Of a stretch of 15,761 nt of DNA, positions 1-7,018 are shown in pieces. Under the pieces are notes generated by a model. The model was not told the origin of the DNA, did no database searches, and saw only the letters and a list, made by a program, of their open reading frames with translations. The first letter of the stretch is position 1. Each line of letters starts with the position of its first letter. The translations under genes were made by a program, and so were the position numbers. This DNA is from Aliicoccus sp041838435 (GTDB lineage: Bacteria > Bacillota > Bacilli > Staphylococcales > Salinicoccaceae), in NCBI GenBank assembly GCA_041838435.1, contig JBGYPO010000080.1, positions 1-15,761 on the forward strand, written 5' to 3'.

Positions 1-309
1 ATCACATATTTTTATCATCGATTGTAGCGATTTGAACACCGTTTCGCTACAATCACATATTTTTATCATCGATTGTAGCGATTTGAGCACCGTTTCGCTA
101 CAATCACATATTTTTATCACCGATTGTAGCGATTCCAGCACCATTTCGCTACAATCCAATAATTTTCAACCCGATTGTAGCGATTTGAACACCGTTTCGC
201 TACAATCACATATTTTTATCACCGATTGTAGCGATTTGAGTAGCTTTTCGCAACAATCCAACAATTTTCAACACGATTGTAGCGACCCAGACTCGCCACC
301 ACACCCAAT
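1..309. repeat. Tandem array of 51-bp palindromic repeats behind whiA
   Basis: Six units start at 20, 71, 122, 173, 224 and 275, an exact 51-bp period. Each is a 35-bp hairpin unit (arm GATTGTAGCGA, 13-nt loop, arm TCGCTACAATC) plus a 16-bp spacer. The arms are perfect 11-bp complements in units 1-4. Unit 5 has one mismatch in its second arm, and unit 6 keeps only its first arm before whiA ends. Bases 1-3 are the end of a further hairpin, so the array continues beyond the window. Spacers fall into two types, ACATATTTTTATC-like and CAAYAATTTTCAAC-like. No T-run follows any hairpin on the whiA strand, so these are not typical intrinsic terminators. On that strand the array would be the 3' untranslated region of whiA. 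No other gene is supported in this stretch. Confidence 0.93.
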
Positions 310-316
310 CAAAAAA

Positions 317-1261
317 CTACAACTTCACTTCTTCGCCTGAACGCAGTTTATCCGCGATTTGGTCGAGTTTCTTCAACCTGTGATTAACACCGGACTTCGA
401 TATCGTCCCACTACTTACCATTTCACCAAGTTCTTTCAAAGTAACCTCTTGGTGCGCTACGCGCAGCTCAGCAATTTCCTGCAACTTCACCGGCAGCTCC
501 TCTAACCCAAGCACTTCGTCAATATATTTGATGTTCTCAACCTGCCTTACAGCAGCACCAATGGTTTTATTCATGTTCGCTGTCTCGCAATTCACTAAAC
601 GGTTCACAGAATTTCTCATATCTCTTAAAATTCTTGTATCCTCAAATTTCAATAACGCCTGGTACCCGCCAATCAAACTCAAGAACTCAGCGATTTTCTC
701 CGCTTCTTTCAAGTAAGTGATATACCCTCTTTTGCGCTCGATATATTTCGCATTCAAATCAAATACATTCACTAAATCGGTTAAATTTGCTGCATGCTCT
801 TCATGCAGCGTATATATTTCTAAATGATACGTGCTTGTCTCAGGATTATTCACTGATCCGCCTGATAAAAATGCACCGCGTAAATAACTGCGCGTACAGC
901 ATTCACTCGACTTCACGCGTTCAGGAACCTCATCACTCAAAACGTCACCATCCAAAATAGATAAATCCTCTAAAATATCTCTGACGTCTTTCCTCACGCG
1001 ACAAATATATACATTATTCTTCTTCAACTTCATCTTCTTACGCACAACTAGATCTATTTCCACTTTATATACTGTGCGGATAATACTAAAAATTCTACGT
1101 GCAATTGCCGCATTTTCTGTTTGTATTTCTATTGTCCACTCGTCATCAAAAATACTGAGTTCTCCACTCATCTTCATGAGTGCAGACAATTCACTTTTCT
1201 TACAGCAATTATCTACATCTATACGTGTCAATTCATTCTTCATCTCAGAAGCGAATGACAT
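317..1261 (-). CDS. whiA: WhiA, DNA-binding sporulation/cell-division regulator family
   Basis: WhiA family protein, 314 aa, the usual length. The N-terminal two thirds is the degenerate LAGLIDADG homing-endonuclease-like fold, with the conserved stretches RSYLRGAFLSGGSVNNPE, SLIGGYQALLKFED and RDMRNSVNRLVNCETAN. The C-terminal ~90 residues hold the helix-turn-helix domain (LKELGEMVSSGTISKSGVNH). In streptomycetes WhiA is a sporulation transcription factor; in firmicutes it binds the nucleoid and affects division and chromosome segregation. A GTG lies three codons upstream, but the ATG at 1261 is preferred: it gives the family start MSFASEMKNEL and has AAGGGTG at 1270-1276, 8 nt away. The yvcK stop lies only 13 nt upstream, so it is the last gene of rapZ-yvcK-whiA. 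The palindromic array begins 7 bp after its stop codon. Identity is confident; the role in this organism is inferred. Confidence 0.97.
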   Translation of the reverse strand: MSFASEMKNELTRIDVDNCCKKSELSALMKMSGELSIFDDEWTIEIQTENAAIARRIFSIIRTVYKVEIDLVVRKKMKLKKNNVYICRVRKDVRDILEDLSILDGDVLSDEVPERVKSSECCTRSYLRGAFLSGGSVNNPETSTYHLEIYTLHEEHAANLTDLVNVFDLNAKYIERKRGYITYLKEAEKIAEFLSLIGGYQALLKFEDTRILRDMRNSVNRLVNCETANMNKTIGAAVRQVENIKYIDEVLGLEELPVKLQEIAELRVAHQEVTLKELGEMVSSGTISKSGVNHRLKKLDQIADKLRSGEEVKL

Positions 1262-1274
1262 GACAATCACACCC

Positions 1275-2258
1275 TTAGTTTTTCTTATACTCGATTGTAG
1301 ATGTCTCTTCTAATGCGATATTATAAATTAACTCCGCTAACACCGCATTGTCATGTCTTACAATACCATCTTCATTTATTTCAAAAAGATGTTCATGTGT
1401 TACTGTTTTTATGCCGCGGGCTTTAAAATGACCGATATCCACAGATACGGGTCGTAACCCCTGCTCTTTATAACGCACTGATATCTTTTGATTGATTTCT
1501 TTCGTATTTAAAATAACTTCATCTATCGTTTTAGCACCCATATGGTATTCAATTGCGTCAATGTGATCGAGCGCTGAGTAGTCCTTTGTCTCACCACGCT
1601 GTGTCATGATGTTGCACACAAATACTTTCACGCCATCTGACGCTTGGATCGCTTCTTTCATCCCTTTAGGTAATATATTGGGAATAATGCTCGTATATAA
1701 ACTACCCGGACCAAACACGATAATATCAGACTGCTTAATCGCTTCCATAGCTTCTGGTGTCGCATCGATGTCTCGCGGTGATAGATACACCTCTTCAATT
1801 TTTTGTTCTACTTTTGGAATATAACTTTCTCCCACTATTAAAGAGTTATCGGACATGCGTGCAACCAATTTCGGGCCTACATTCGTTGACGGAATAATCT
1901 CACCCTTGATGTTTAGTAGCTTGCTCAGTTCACGCACCGCTGAAGCAAAATCTCCAGTCATGTCATACATCGCAGCAATCATTAAGTTACCTAGTGCATG
2001 TCCATCGAGTTCGTCCTGTTTAAAACGGTAGCGAAATAGGCGCGAGAGTTGTTGTTCCACATCACTCATCGCACCCATCACGTTTCTAATATCTCCTGGT
2101 GCCGGCATATCTATTTTGTCTCTGATGCGCCCTGTTGACCCGCCGTCATCTGCAACGGTCACAATTGCTGTAATATCAACAGGATATGATTTTAATCCAC
2201 GCGCAAGTACACTGAGTCCTGTGCCGCCGCCGAGTAAGGTTACCTTGAGCTGTTTCAT
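1275..2258 (-). CDS. yvcK: YvcK/CofD-like protein (gluconeogenesis factor family)
   Basis: A 327-aa protein of the YvcK family, a Rossmann-like fold related to CofD. Seen: the N-terminal glycine-rich loop LLGGGTGLS (residues 8-16), the signature VADDGGSTGRIR (35-46), HALGN (87-91) and FGPGSLYTSI (182-191). In Bacillus subtilis YvcK is needed for growth on gluconeogenic carbon sources and for proper localisation of the penicillin-binding protein PBP1, and it binds UDP-sugars such as UDP-GlcNAc. It acts in the cytoplasm as a regulator; no reaction is established. Its ATG shares the sequence ATGA with the rapZ stop (4-bp overlap), with AAGGT about 8 nt upstream, indicating translational coupling. 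whiA follows 13 nt after its stop. Identification is secure from motifs, length and context. Confidence 0.96.
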   Translation of the reverse strand: MKQLKVTLLGGGTGLSVLARGLKSYPVDITAIVTVADDGGSTGRIRDKIDMPAPGDIRNVMGAMSDVEQQLSRLFRYRFKQDELDGHALGNLMIAAMYDMTGDFASAVRELSKLLNIKGEIIPSTNVGPKLVARMSDNSLIVGESYIPKVEQKIEEVYLSPRDIDATPEAMEAIKQSDIIVFGPGSLYTSIIPNILPKGMKEAIQASDGVKVFVCNIMTQRGETKDYSALDHIDAIEYHMGAKTIDEVILNTKEINQKISVRYKEQGLRPVSVDIGHFKARGIKTVTHEHLFEINEDGIVRHDNAVLAELIYNIALEETSTIEYKKN

Positions 2259-3145
2259 CGCAGCTTACCTTCTATTGAAGCGTCGCGATGCGTCACTTGC
2301 AACTTATAAACAAATTGCTCTTCTAAATCCTTTGCAAGTTTCTCCACCATTGCAACTGAGCGATGCTGGCCACCGGTACAACCGATGCTAATCACAACTT
2401 GACTCTTACCTTCCTGCTCAAACTGCGGCATGGCGTAACTCAGTAAATCATATAACTTTTCGTAAAAAACATTCGAGGCTTCCCATTGCCATACATAATC
2501 CTGTATTTCCTGATCTAAGCCGGTATAGGGTCTTAACGCATCTATATAATGCGGATTCGGTAAAAATCTAACGTCAAACATGATGTCTGAATCGATTGGA
2601 ACACCATGCTTAAATCCAAAGCTCTTCAAAATGACTTGGAATTTAGTAATCCCTTCCTTGATAAAATGCGAGCGTATCTTCTCGCGTAATTCTTTTGGTG
2701 CCAGATGCGTCGTATCAATCACTTCTGATGCCCAATTTAATAACTCTTGTGTGTCTTTACGTTCTTCGCGTACTGACTCAAGCAGGCTTAAGTTTGCAGT
2801 TAATGGATGTGCACGTCGTGTTTCTTTAAAACGCGAGACGAGCTTTTCATCTGATGCATCGATAAAAAACAATTTAAACTCAATATCCTTATGTAATTTC
2901 ACATTTTTAATCTCTTCGATTAATTGACCGAAGCTGTCACGACTGCGGATATCGATACCGAGCGCAAGATGCTCCATCTCATGATCTTCTGAATTCATCA
3001 TGTCAACCACTTTTGGAAACAGTGTCGGTGGCAGATTATCTATACAAAAGAACCCTACATCTTCTAGTGCATCGATAACGACGGATTTACCCGCCCCACT
3101 CATTCCACTTACTATGACTAATTGTTTCATTCTTCTCACATCCAT
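2255..3145 (-). CDS. rapZ: RapZ (YvcJ) nucleotide-binding protein
   Basis: RapZ/YvcJ family P-loop protein, 296 aa from the first ATG. The Walker A motif GMSGAGKS lies at residues 14-21, followed by the family sequence EDVGFFCIDNLPP. The C-terminal domain has FLPNPHY (194-200), LRPYTGLD and the signature GCTGGQHRSV (255-264). In E. coli RapZ is an RNA-binding adaptor that controls GlmS synthesis in response to glucosamine-6-phosphate. The B. subtilis homologue hydrolyses nucleotides and influences competence. The start is uncertain: the ATG at 3145 has no visible ribosome binding site, while an ATG at 3130 (MKQLVIVSG) has a weak GGA about 10 nt upstream. First gene of the rapZ-yvcK-whiA unit. 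A 61-bp hairpin separates it from trxB, so it probably has its own promoter, which I could not locate. Confidence 0.95.
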   Translation of the reverse strand: MDVRRMKQLVIVSGMSGAGKSVVIDALEDVGFFCIDNLPPTLFPKVVDMMNSEDHEMEHLALGIDIRSRDSFGQLIEEIKNVKLHKDIEFKLFFIDASDEKLVSRFKETRRAHPLTANLSLLESVREERKDTQELLNWASEVIDTTHLAPKELREKIRSHFIKEGITKFQVILKSFGFKHGVPIDSDIMFDVRFLPNPHYIDALRPYTGLDQEIQDYVWQWEASNVFYEKLYDLLSYAMPQFEQEGKSQVVISIGCTGGQHRSVAMVEKLAKDLEEQFVYKLQVTHRDASIEGKLR

Positions 3146-3184
3146 TACATGTTAGTATGTCCATTCTATCACTACACCATCATA

Positions 3185-3245
3185 AAACACGAACATCATC
3201 TAGAAAGTATCACCACTTGGATGTACTACAGACGAGTTCGTGTTT
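3185..3245 (-). terminator. Long imperfect hairpin between trxB and rapZ (candidate terminator)
   Basis: The outer arms AAACACGAAC (3185-3194) and GTTCGTGTTT (3236-3245) are perfect 10-bp complements. With a bulged A at 3195, pairing continues inwards as TC/GA, then TCT/AGA, then AGTA (3206-3209) with TACT (3224-3227) around a small tip. The whole spacer can thus fold into one 61-nt hairpin. On the minus strand it starts 11 bp after the trxB stop and ends in TTTTATG, a short U-run. This suits a weak or two-way terminator ending the hprK-to-trxB transcript, but the U-run is poor and another RNA role is possible. Confidence 0.5.
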
Positions 3246-3256
3246 AATTAATACAT

Positions 3257-4186
3257 TTAGTCTTTTAATGTTTCTAAATATTCATAAGCATTTTGAGCAG
3301 CGATACTACCGTCACCCGTTGCTGTAACGATTTGACGCAGTGTCTTAACTCTAACATCTCCTGCTGCGAACACACCTTTTTGTGATGTTTCCATCTCATC
3401 GTTCGAATCAACGTAGCCGTCTTCAGTTAAGATGCCTAAATCTTTAAACGGTGCTGTCAATGGCTTCATACCAATGTATATGAACACGCCATCCGCTTCA
3501 AAGTCATACGTTTCATCTGATTCGTTATTTCTTAATGTGACACTGGACACTTTACCTTCACCGTTAATACTTTCAATCTCAGTATTCCAGATAAAGTCAA
3601 TCTTCTCATTGTTAAACGCACGATCTTGAAGGATTTCTTGGGCACGCAGTGTATCTCTACGGTGCACAATCGTAACTTTAGAAGCAAACTTCGTTAAGAA
3701 CATACCTTCTTCAACAGCAGAGTCTCCACCGCCGATGACGACTAAATGTTTCTCTTTAAAGAATGCACCATCACAGATTGCACAGTAACTCACACCACGC
3801 CCGGCTAACTCTTCTTCACCAGGAATACCTATTTTTTTGTGTTCTGCACCTGTTGCGATAATTAATGTGCGGGCTAAAATATCATCTGAAGATGTTTTAA
3901 TGATTTTAATGTCACCATCTACTTCAACATTTTTAATATCTGCATATTTATATTCTGCACCAAATTTTTGAGAATGCTCAAACATCTTATTAGAGAGTTC
4001 AGGTCCTGTTATATAATCAAAGCCTGGAAAGTTTTCAACTTCTTCAGTGTTAGCCATCTGTCCACCTGGCATACCGCGCTCTAACATTAATGTGGATAAG
4101 TTTGCACGTGACGCGTATACAGCTGCAGTCATACCTGCTGGCCCAGCGCCAACAATGACTACATCATAAATTTTTTCAGTACTCAT
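3257..4186 (-). CDS. trxB: Thioredoxin reductase
   Basis: NADPH-dependent thioredoxin reductase, 309 aa, a normal length for the low-molecular-weight class. It moves electrons from NADPH through FAD and a disulfide to thioredoxin in the cytoplasm. Seen in order: FAD-binding GAGPAG (residues 13-18), GGQM (41-44), ATGAEHKK, the redox-active CAIC (135-138) followed by DG, NADPH-binding GGGDSA (152-157), HRRDTLRAQ (175-183), and the second FAD motif with AAGD (274-277). Two in-frame ATGs precede the body. The one at 4192 abuts the perfect Shine-Dalgarno AAGGAGG (4193-4199), so the ATG at 4186, 6 nt from it, is chosen (MSTEKIYDV). The 48-bp gap to the upstream TPR gene holds a TATAAT, so trxB may be transcribed both with the operon and alone. 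Very confident. Confidence 0.98.
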   Translation of the reverse strand: MSTEKIYDVVIVGAGPAGMTAAVYASRANLSTLMLERGMPGGQMANTEEVENFPGFDYITGPELSNKMFEHSQKFGAEYKYADIKNVEVDGDIKIIKTSSDDILARTLIIATGAEHKKIGIPGEEELAGRGVSYCAICDGAFFKEKHLVVIGGGDSAVEEGMFLTKFASKVTIVHRRDTLRAQEILQDRAFNNEKIDFIWNTEIESINGEGKVSSVTLRNNESDETYDFEADGVFIYIGMKPLTAPFKDLGILTEDGYVDSNDEMETSQKGVFAAGDVRVKTLRQIVTATGDGSIAAQNAYEYLETLKD

Positions 4187-4192
4187 TTTCAT

Positions 4193-4199
4193 CCTCCTT
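4193..4199 (-). promoter_or_regulatory. Ribosome binding site deciding the trxB start
   Basis: Read on the minus strand this is AAGGAGG, a perfect Shine-Dalgarno. It touches the first ATG (4192) but lies 6 nt from the second (4186), so the second is the likely initiator. Confidence 0.85.
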
Positions 4200-4219
4200 G
4201 TTCTTCTACACAATTATTA

Positions 4220-4225
4220 ATTATA
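4220..4225 (-). promoter_or_regulatory. Candidate -10 box for trxB
   Basis: The minus strand reads TATAAT, identical to the sigma-A -10 consensus, in the 48-bp gap between the TPR gene stop and trxB, about 20 nt upstream of the trxB ribosome binding site. No good -35 hexamer is visible at 16-18 bp; that position falls in the end of the TPR gene. A promoter is plausible but unproven. Confidence 0.35.
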
Positions 4226-4234
4226 TCTGATTTC

Positions 4235-5662
4235 TTATGATTCCTCATTTATCTTGCTTAATGTCTCAAGTGCTTTTTGAAACTTATAGCGCGAGACACC
4301 AAATAATTCTTGAACATACTTTTTTGAAGCCATTGTGTCTACCTGGTACACACATACAGCAACATATGGTTCGATGTCTATCGGCTTAACTTGAGCTTCA
4401 TATAATACACTGACAACAAGCAGCCATTCATATAAATAAGTATCAGCTTGATAGTCATGCTCATACAACACATTCATGCCGTGATGCATAATTTCCGGAC
4501 GCTTAAAATGCACATCCTTATATAACCAAGAGACATACATCTTCTCTAGATCACCTAGATTCTCAATCGCTTCCCATACAGGATGCCCGAAAATTGCTTC
4601 GAACGGCTTTACACGCGACATACGATAAATACCGATAAGGCGCATGAACAAGTCATCATCATTGAAGTATTTTTCCTCAACATCTGTGATGCTTTGTTCA
4701 GCTTCAGCGCGCTTCCACGGACTATGCATTTCTGACACCGGATGAAATTCCTGCATTTTTTGCCATATTTCTTGTGACTCTGTCACACGGTCTAAATGAT
4801 ACGCTGCTTGACTCAGTGCATGTAATAATTGAAAACTCATGAATAAATTTTTCTTATATAATGGATACAACAATTCGAATGAGCGTTCGTATTTTTTAAG
4901 AAAATTAAGCACTATGCCAATCTTGAATTTGTCATCATCGTTCATAGGTTGAACAACTTCTAACTTACTCAGTGACATCTCATACTGCGCTTTTTCATCG
5001 GTATGATAGTAAAGCAACGTCATATGACTGAGTGCATGCATATCTGTTTTGTCTTCCCGGAGCAAGCGTTCAAGTAACACATGTGCCTCTTCATAGCGAT
5101 TTAAAAACAGCAAAGCCATCGCTTTTAAATTTCTAAATTCTTTCGTTTCCTGGATATACAGCGGTGCTGCATTTAATAAATCGAGTGCATCTTCTATACG
5201 TGCATTCATGAAAAGAAACTGAAACAGATGACTTGTGACGAAGAGGTCCGCTTCTTCAGTGATATCATCTGTTTCATCTGTGTCAATTTCGAACATCTCT
5301 TCCAGTTCTTCTTCATATTTTTCTTCTGGAAATTCAGATGCATACTTCATACCAAATAAAAACGATTTGTTCGCATCGCCAATAATCATATATAGCTGTG
5401 AAAAGATAAAATAAAATTCAGCATCATATTGATGCTGAATGAATTGCTCGATTATGATTTGCTCACCGCGCGTCACTTGACCTTTTTCTGCTAAAAGGTA
5501 TGCATACTGTGCCATAAACGATAAATTCGTCTGCTCTAATTCATATGCTTTTTCGAAGCTTAGCAGCGCTTCTGTTTTTTTGTTTTGTTCTATTTTTTTC
5601 ATACCCTGTTTAAAATGGAAATCTCCATCTGGATGAAAGGGTATGATTTTATTGTTATTCAT
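4235..5662 (-). CDS. TPR-repeat protein (YvcD-like)
   Basis: A 475-aa cytoplasmic protein built of tetratricopeptide-like helix pairs. Recognisable repeat stretches are GMKKIEQNKKTEALLSFEKA near residues 20-40 and LKAMALLFLNRYEEAHVLLE near 180-200; weaker ones fill most of the rest. An acidic stretch (EEELEEMFEIDTDETDD) lies near residues 115-135. The C-terminal end (KYVQELFGVSRYKFQKAL) looks like a small helix-turn-helix-like helical tail, but I cannot assign it. No signal peptide or membrane segment is seen. By position it matches the TPR protein before trxB in staphylococci and YvcD in B. subtilis, whose function is unknown. The ATG at 5662 overlaps the end of the acetyltransferase gene by 8 bp and has GAGGAG about 8 nt upstream, inside that gene. 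Probably a protein-protein interaction scaffold; no enzymatic role is supported. Confidence 0.88.
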   Translation of the reverse strand: MNNNKIIPFHPDGDFHFKQGMKKIEQNKKTEALLSFEKAYELEQTNLSFMAQYAYLLAEKGQVTRGEQIIIEQFIQHQYDAEFYFIFSQLYMIIGDANKSFLFGMKYASEFPEEKYEEELEEMFEIDTDETDDITEEADLFVTSHLFQFLFMNARIEDALDLLNAAPLYIQETKEFRNLKAMALLFLNRYEEAHVLLERLLREDKTDMHALSHMTLLYYHTDEKAQYEMSLSKLEVVQPMNDDDKFKIGIVLNFLKKYERSFELLYPLYKKNLFMSFQLLHALSQAAYHLDRVTESQEIWQKMQEFHPVSEMHSPWKRAEAEQSITDVEEKYFNDDDLFMRLIGIYRMSRVKPFEAIFGHPVWEAIENLGDLEKMYVSWLYKDVHFKRPEIMHHGMNVLYEHDYQADTYLYEWLLVVSVLYEAQVKPIDIEPYVAVCVYQVDTMASKKYVQELFGVSRYKFQKALETLSKINEES

Positions 5663-6143
5663 TACTTCTACTCCTCATCATTAACGGATGTGGGTAACAG
5701 ACTGTGTTATCAGGTATATCTTTTGATACGACACTTCCTGCACCGATTGTGACATTGTCACCAATCGACACACCGGGCAGTATCGTAACATTCGCACCAA
5801 TCATAGTATTGGCACCGATACGCACATCCCCAACTCGGTATTCATCGACGAGATACTCGTGCGTCAATATTACTGTATTATAACCAATTATCGAATTGTT
5901 GCCAATGAATATCTTCTCAGGATACATCAAGTCAGGCATTGCTTTATACGCTAGTGACACATGCGTGCCAAGCTTCATGCCGAGCAAACGCGTATACAAA
6001 AAATGCTTAAGACGCGTTGACGGTGCATACCTGCCGATTTCGATGACTATAAAATTACGTACTACTTTTATAAATGATATCGTTTGATACATTCTCCAAA
6101 GTGGATTCGTCTGTCCAACTTTAAAGCGTGTTAACTTACGCAT
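5655..6143 (-). CDS. Left-handed beta-helix O-acetyltransferase (YvoF-like)
   Basis: A 162-aa hexapeptide-repeat acyltransferase. From about residue 77 to 146 it shows typical [LIV]-G-X4 turns (IGNNSIIGYNTVI, IGANTMIGANVTI, IGDNVTIGAGSVV). The THEYL at 94-98 supplies the probable catalytic histidine H95. The first ~60 residues are basic and partly hydrophobic, perhaps membrane-associated. Such enzymes transfer an acetyl group from acetyl-CoA to a sugar or other hydroxyl; the substrate here is unknown. It sits in the place of B. subtilis yvoF, next to lgt, but the phosphatase gene ppaX found between lgt and yvoF in Bacillus is absent. The start ATG shares one base with the lgt stop (TAATG), and AAGGG lies about 9 nt upstream. 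It overlaps the following TPR gene by 8 bp. Family is certain, substrate unknown. Confidence 0.92.
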   Translation of the reverse strand: MRKLTRFKVGQTNPLWRMYQTISFIKVVRNFIVIEIGRYAPSTRLKHFLYTRLLGMKLGTHVSLAYKAMPDLMYPEKIFIGNNSIIGYNTVILTHEYLVDEYRVGDVRIGANTMIGANVTILPGVSIGDNVTIGAGSVVSKDIPDNTVCYPHPLMMRSRSNE

Positions 6144-7015
6144 TACTTCTTACCCTTTTTAATGTTTGATTTTTTATCTGGCATTGCTTGTACGAGACCA
6201 TACACACCCTGCACATTTTTATATTTAGGCAGATCATATTTTATATTGCGGTAGATCCATACAGCAATCGCACCGACGATAAGAACGATTGATATCATTT
6301 GAGCTGCTCTCAATGACTCCGTTAACATTAAACTATCCGTACGCAATCCTTCTATAAAGAATCGGCCGATTGAATAGTATATTAAATAGAGTAAAATTGA
6401 TTGACCAATTTTAAGGTGTGGCCTTAACAATAGTATGAGAACGATACCGATGATATTCCATATCGATTCATACAAAAATGTCGGGTGATAATATGCACCA
6501 TCTATGTACATTTGATTAATGATAAACTCCGGCAGCATGAGTGATTCCAAAAATTCCCGCGTGACTTCGCCGCCGTGTGCTTCTTGATTTATGAAGTTGC
6601 CAAGACGTCCGACAACTTGGCCGAGTAATATACTTGGTGCTGCAATATCAGCAATTTGCATGAAGCTGTAGCCTTTTACACGCGCATAGATAATGCCCGC
6701 TGCAAATCCTCCTATTAATCCACCATGAATCGCCATCCCACCCTGGTCCACGCGAATTATAGCAGCAGGATTTGATGCATAATATTCAAAGTTAAATAGG
6801 ACATAATACAGGCGTGCGCCAATGAGTGACGCTATGATTAGATAAAACATCAAATCGACAAACGTACCTTCAGGTAAATCTTTTCTATTTGCTTCATAGT
6901 TTGCAAGCAGGTATGCAAGTATCATACCAGCAGCAATTAAAATACCATACCAGTGAATGCTGAGTGGTCCAATGGAAAACGCGACCGGATCTATAGGTTG
7001 TATGTTCATTAACAT
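6143..7015 (-). CDS. lgt: Prolipoprotein diacylglyceryl transferase
   Basis: Lgt, 290 aa, an integral membrane enzyme. It moves the diacylglyceryl group of phosphatidylglycerol to the lipobox cysteine of prolipoproteins, the first step of lipoprotein maturation. Motifs seen: HWYG (21-24), the conserved HGGLIGG (97-103), the family signature GRLGNFINQEAHG (136-148), and HPTFLYES (177-184). Several hydrophobic segments (about 15-40, 55-75, 95-112, 187-200, 235-255) fit the usual seven membrane spans. The lysine-rich C-terminus (KKSNIKKGKK) is probably cytoplasmic. The ATG at 7015 has GGAGG at 7023-7027, 7 nt away; a second ATG at 7009 is less well placed. The ribosome binding site overlaps the end of hprK, whose stop is 3 nt upstream, so lgt is read with hprK. 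Very confident. Confidence 0.98.
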   Translation of the reverse strand: MLMNIQPIDPVAFSIGPLSIHWYGILIAAGMILAYLLANYEANRKDLPEGTFVDLMFYLIIASLIGARLYYVLFNFEYYASNPAAIIRVDQGGMAIHGGLIGGFAAGIIYARVKGYSFMQIADIAAPSILLGQVVGRLGNFINQEAHGGEVTREFLESLMLPEFIINQMYIDGAYYHPTFLYESIWNIIGIVLILLLRPHLKIGQSILLYLIYYSIGRFFIEGLRTDSLMLTESLRAAQMISIVLIVGAIAVWIYRNIKYDLPKYKNVQGVYGLVQAMPDKKSNIKKGKK

Positions 7016-7018
7016 GGA

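Noticed and set aside
31..56. LexA boxes in the loops of the whiA array (GAACACCGTTTC)
   Set aside because: The half sites are separated by three bases instead of four, so the operator symmetry is broken, and other units diverge further (GAGTAGC).
1..309. CRISPR array
   Set aside because: The regularly spaced 35-bp palindromes are separated by 16-bp spacers that are themselves repeated. True spacers are unique and longer, and no cas gene is near.
32..340. An open frame of 102 codons on the plus strand through the repeat array, giving 17-residue repeats around SLQSHIF
   Set aside because: The 51-bp period is a multiple of three, so any frame without a stop in one unit stays open. It begins at a TTG with no ribosome binding site, overlaps the whiA end, and the palindromic arms explain the sequence better than coding does.
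3146..3184. Promoter for rapZ
   Set aside because: TAGAAT and CATACT could be -10 boxes, but no acceptable -35 lies at 16-18 bp from either.
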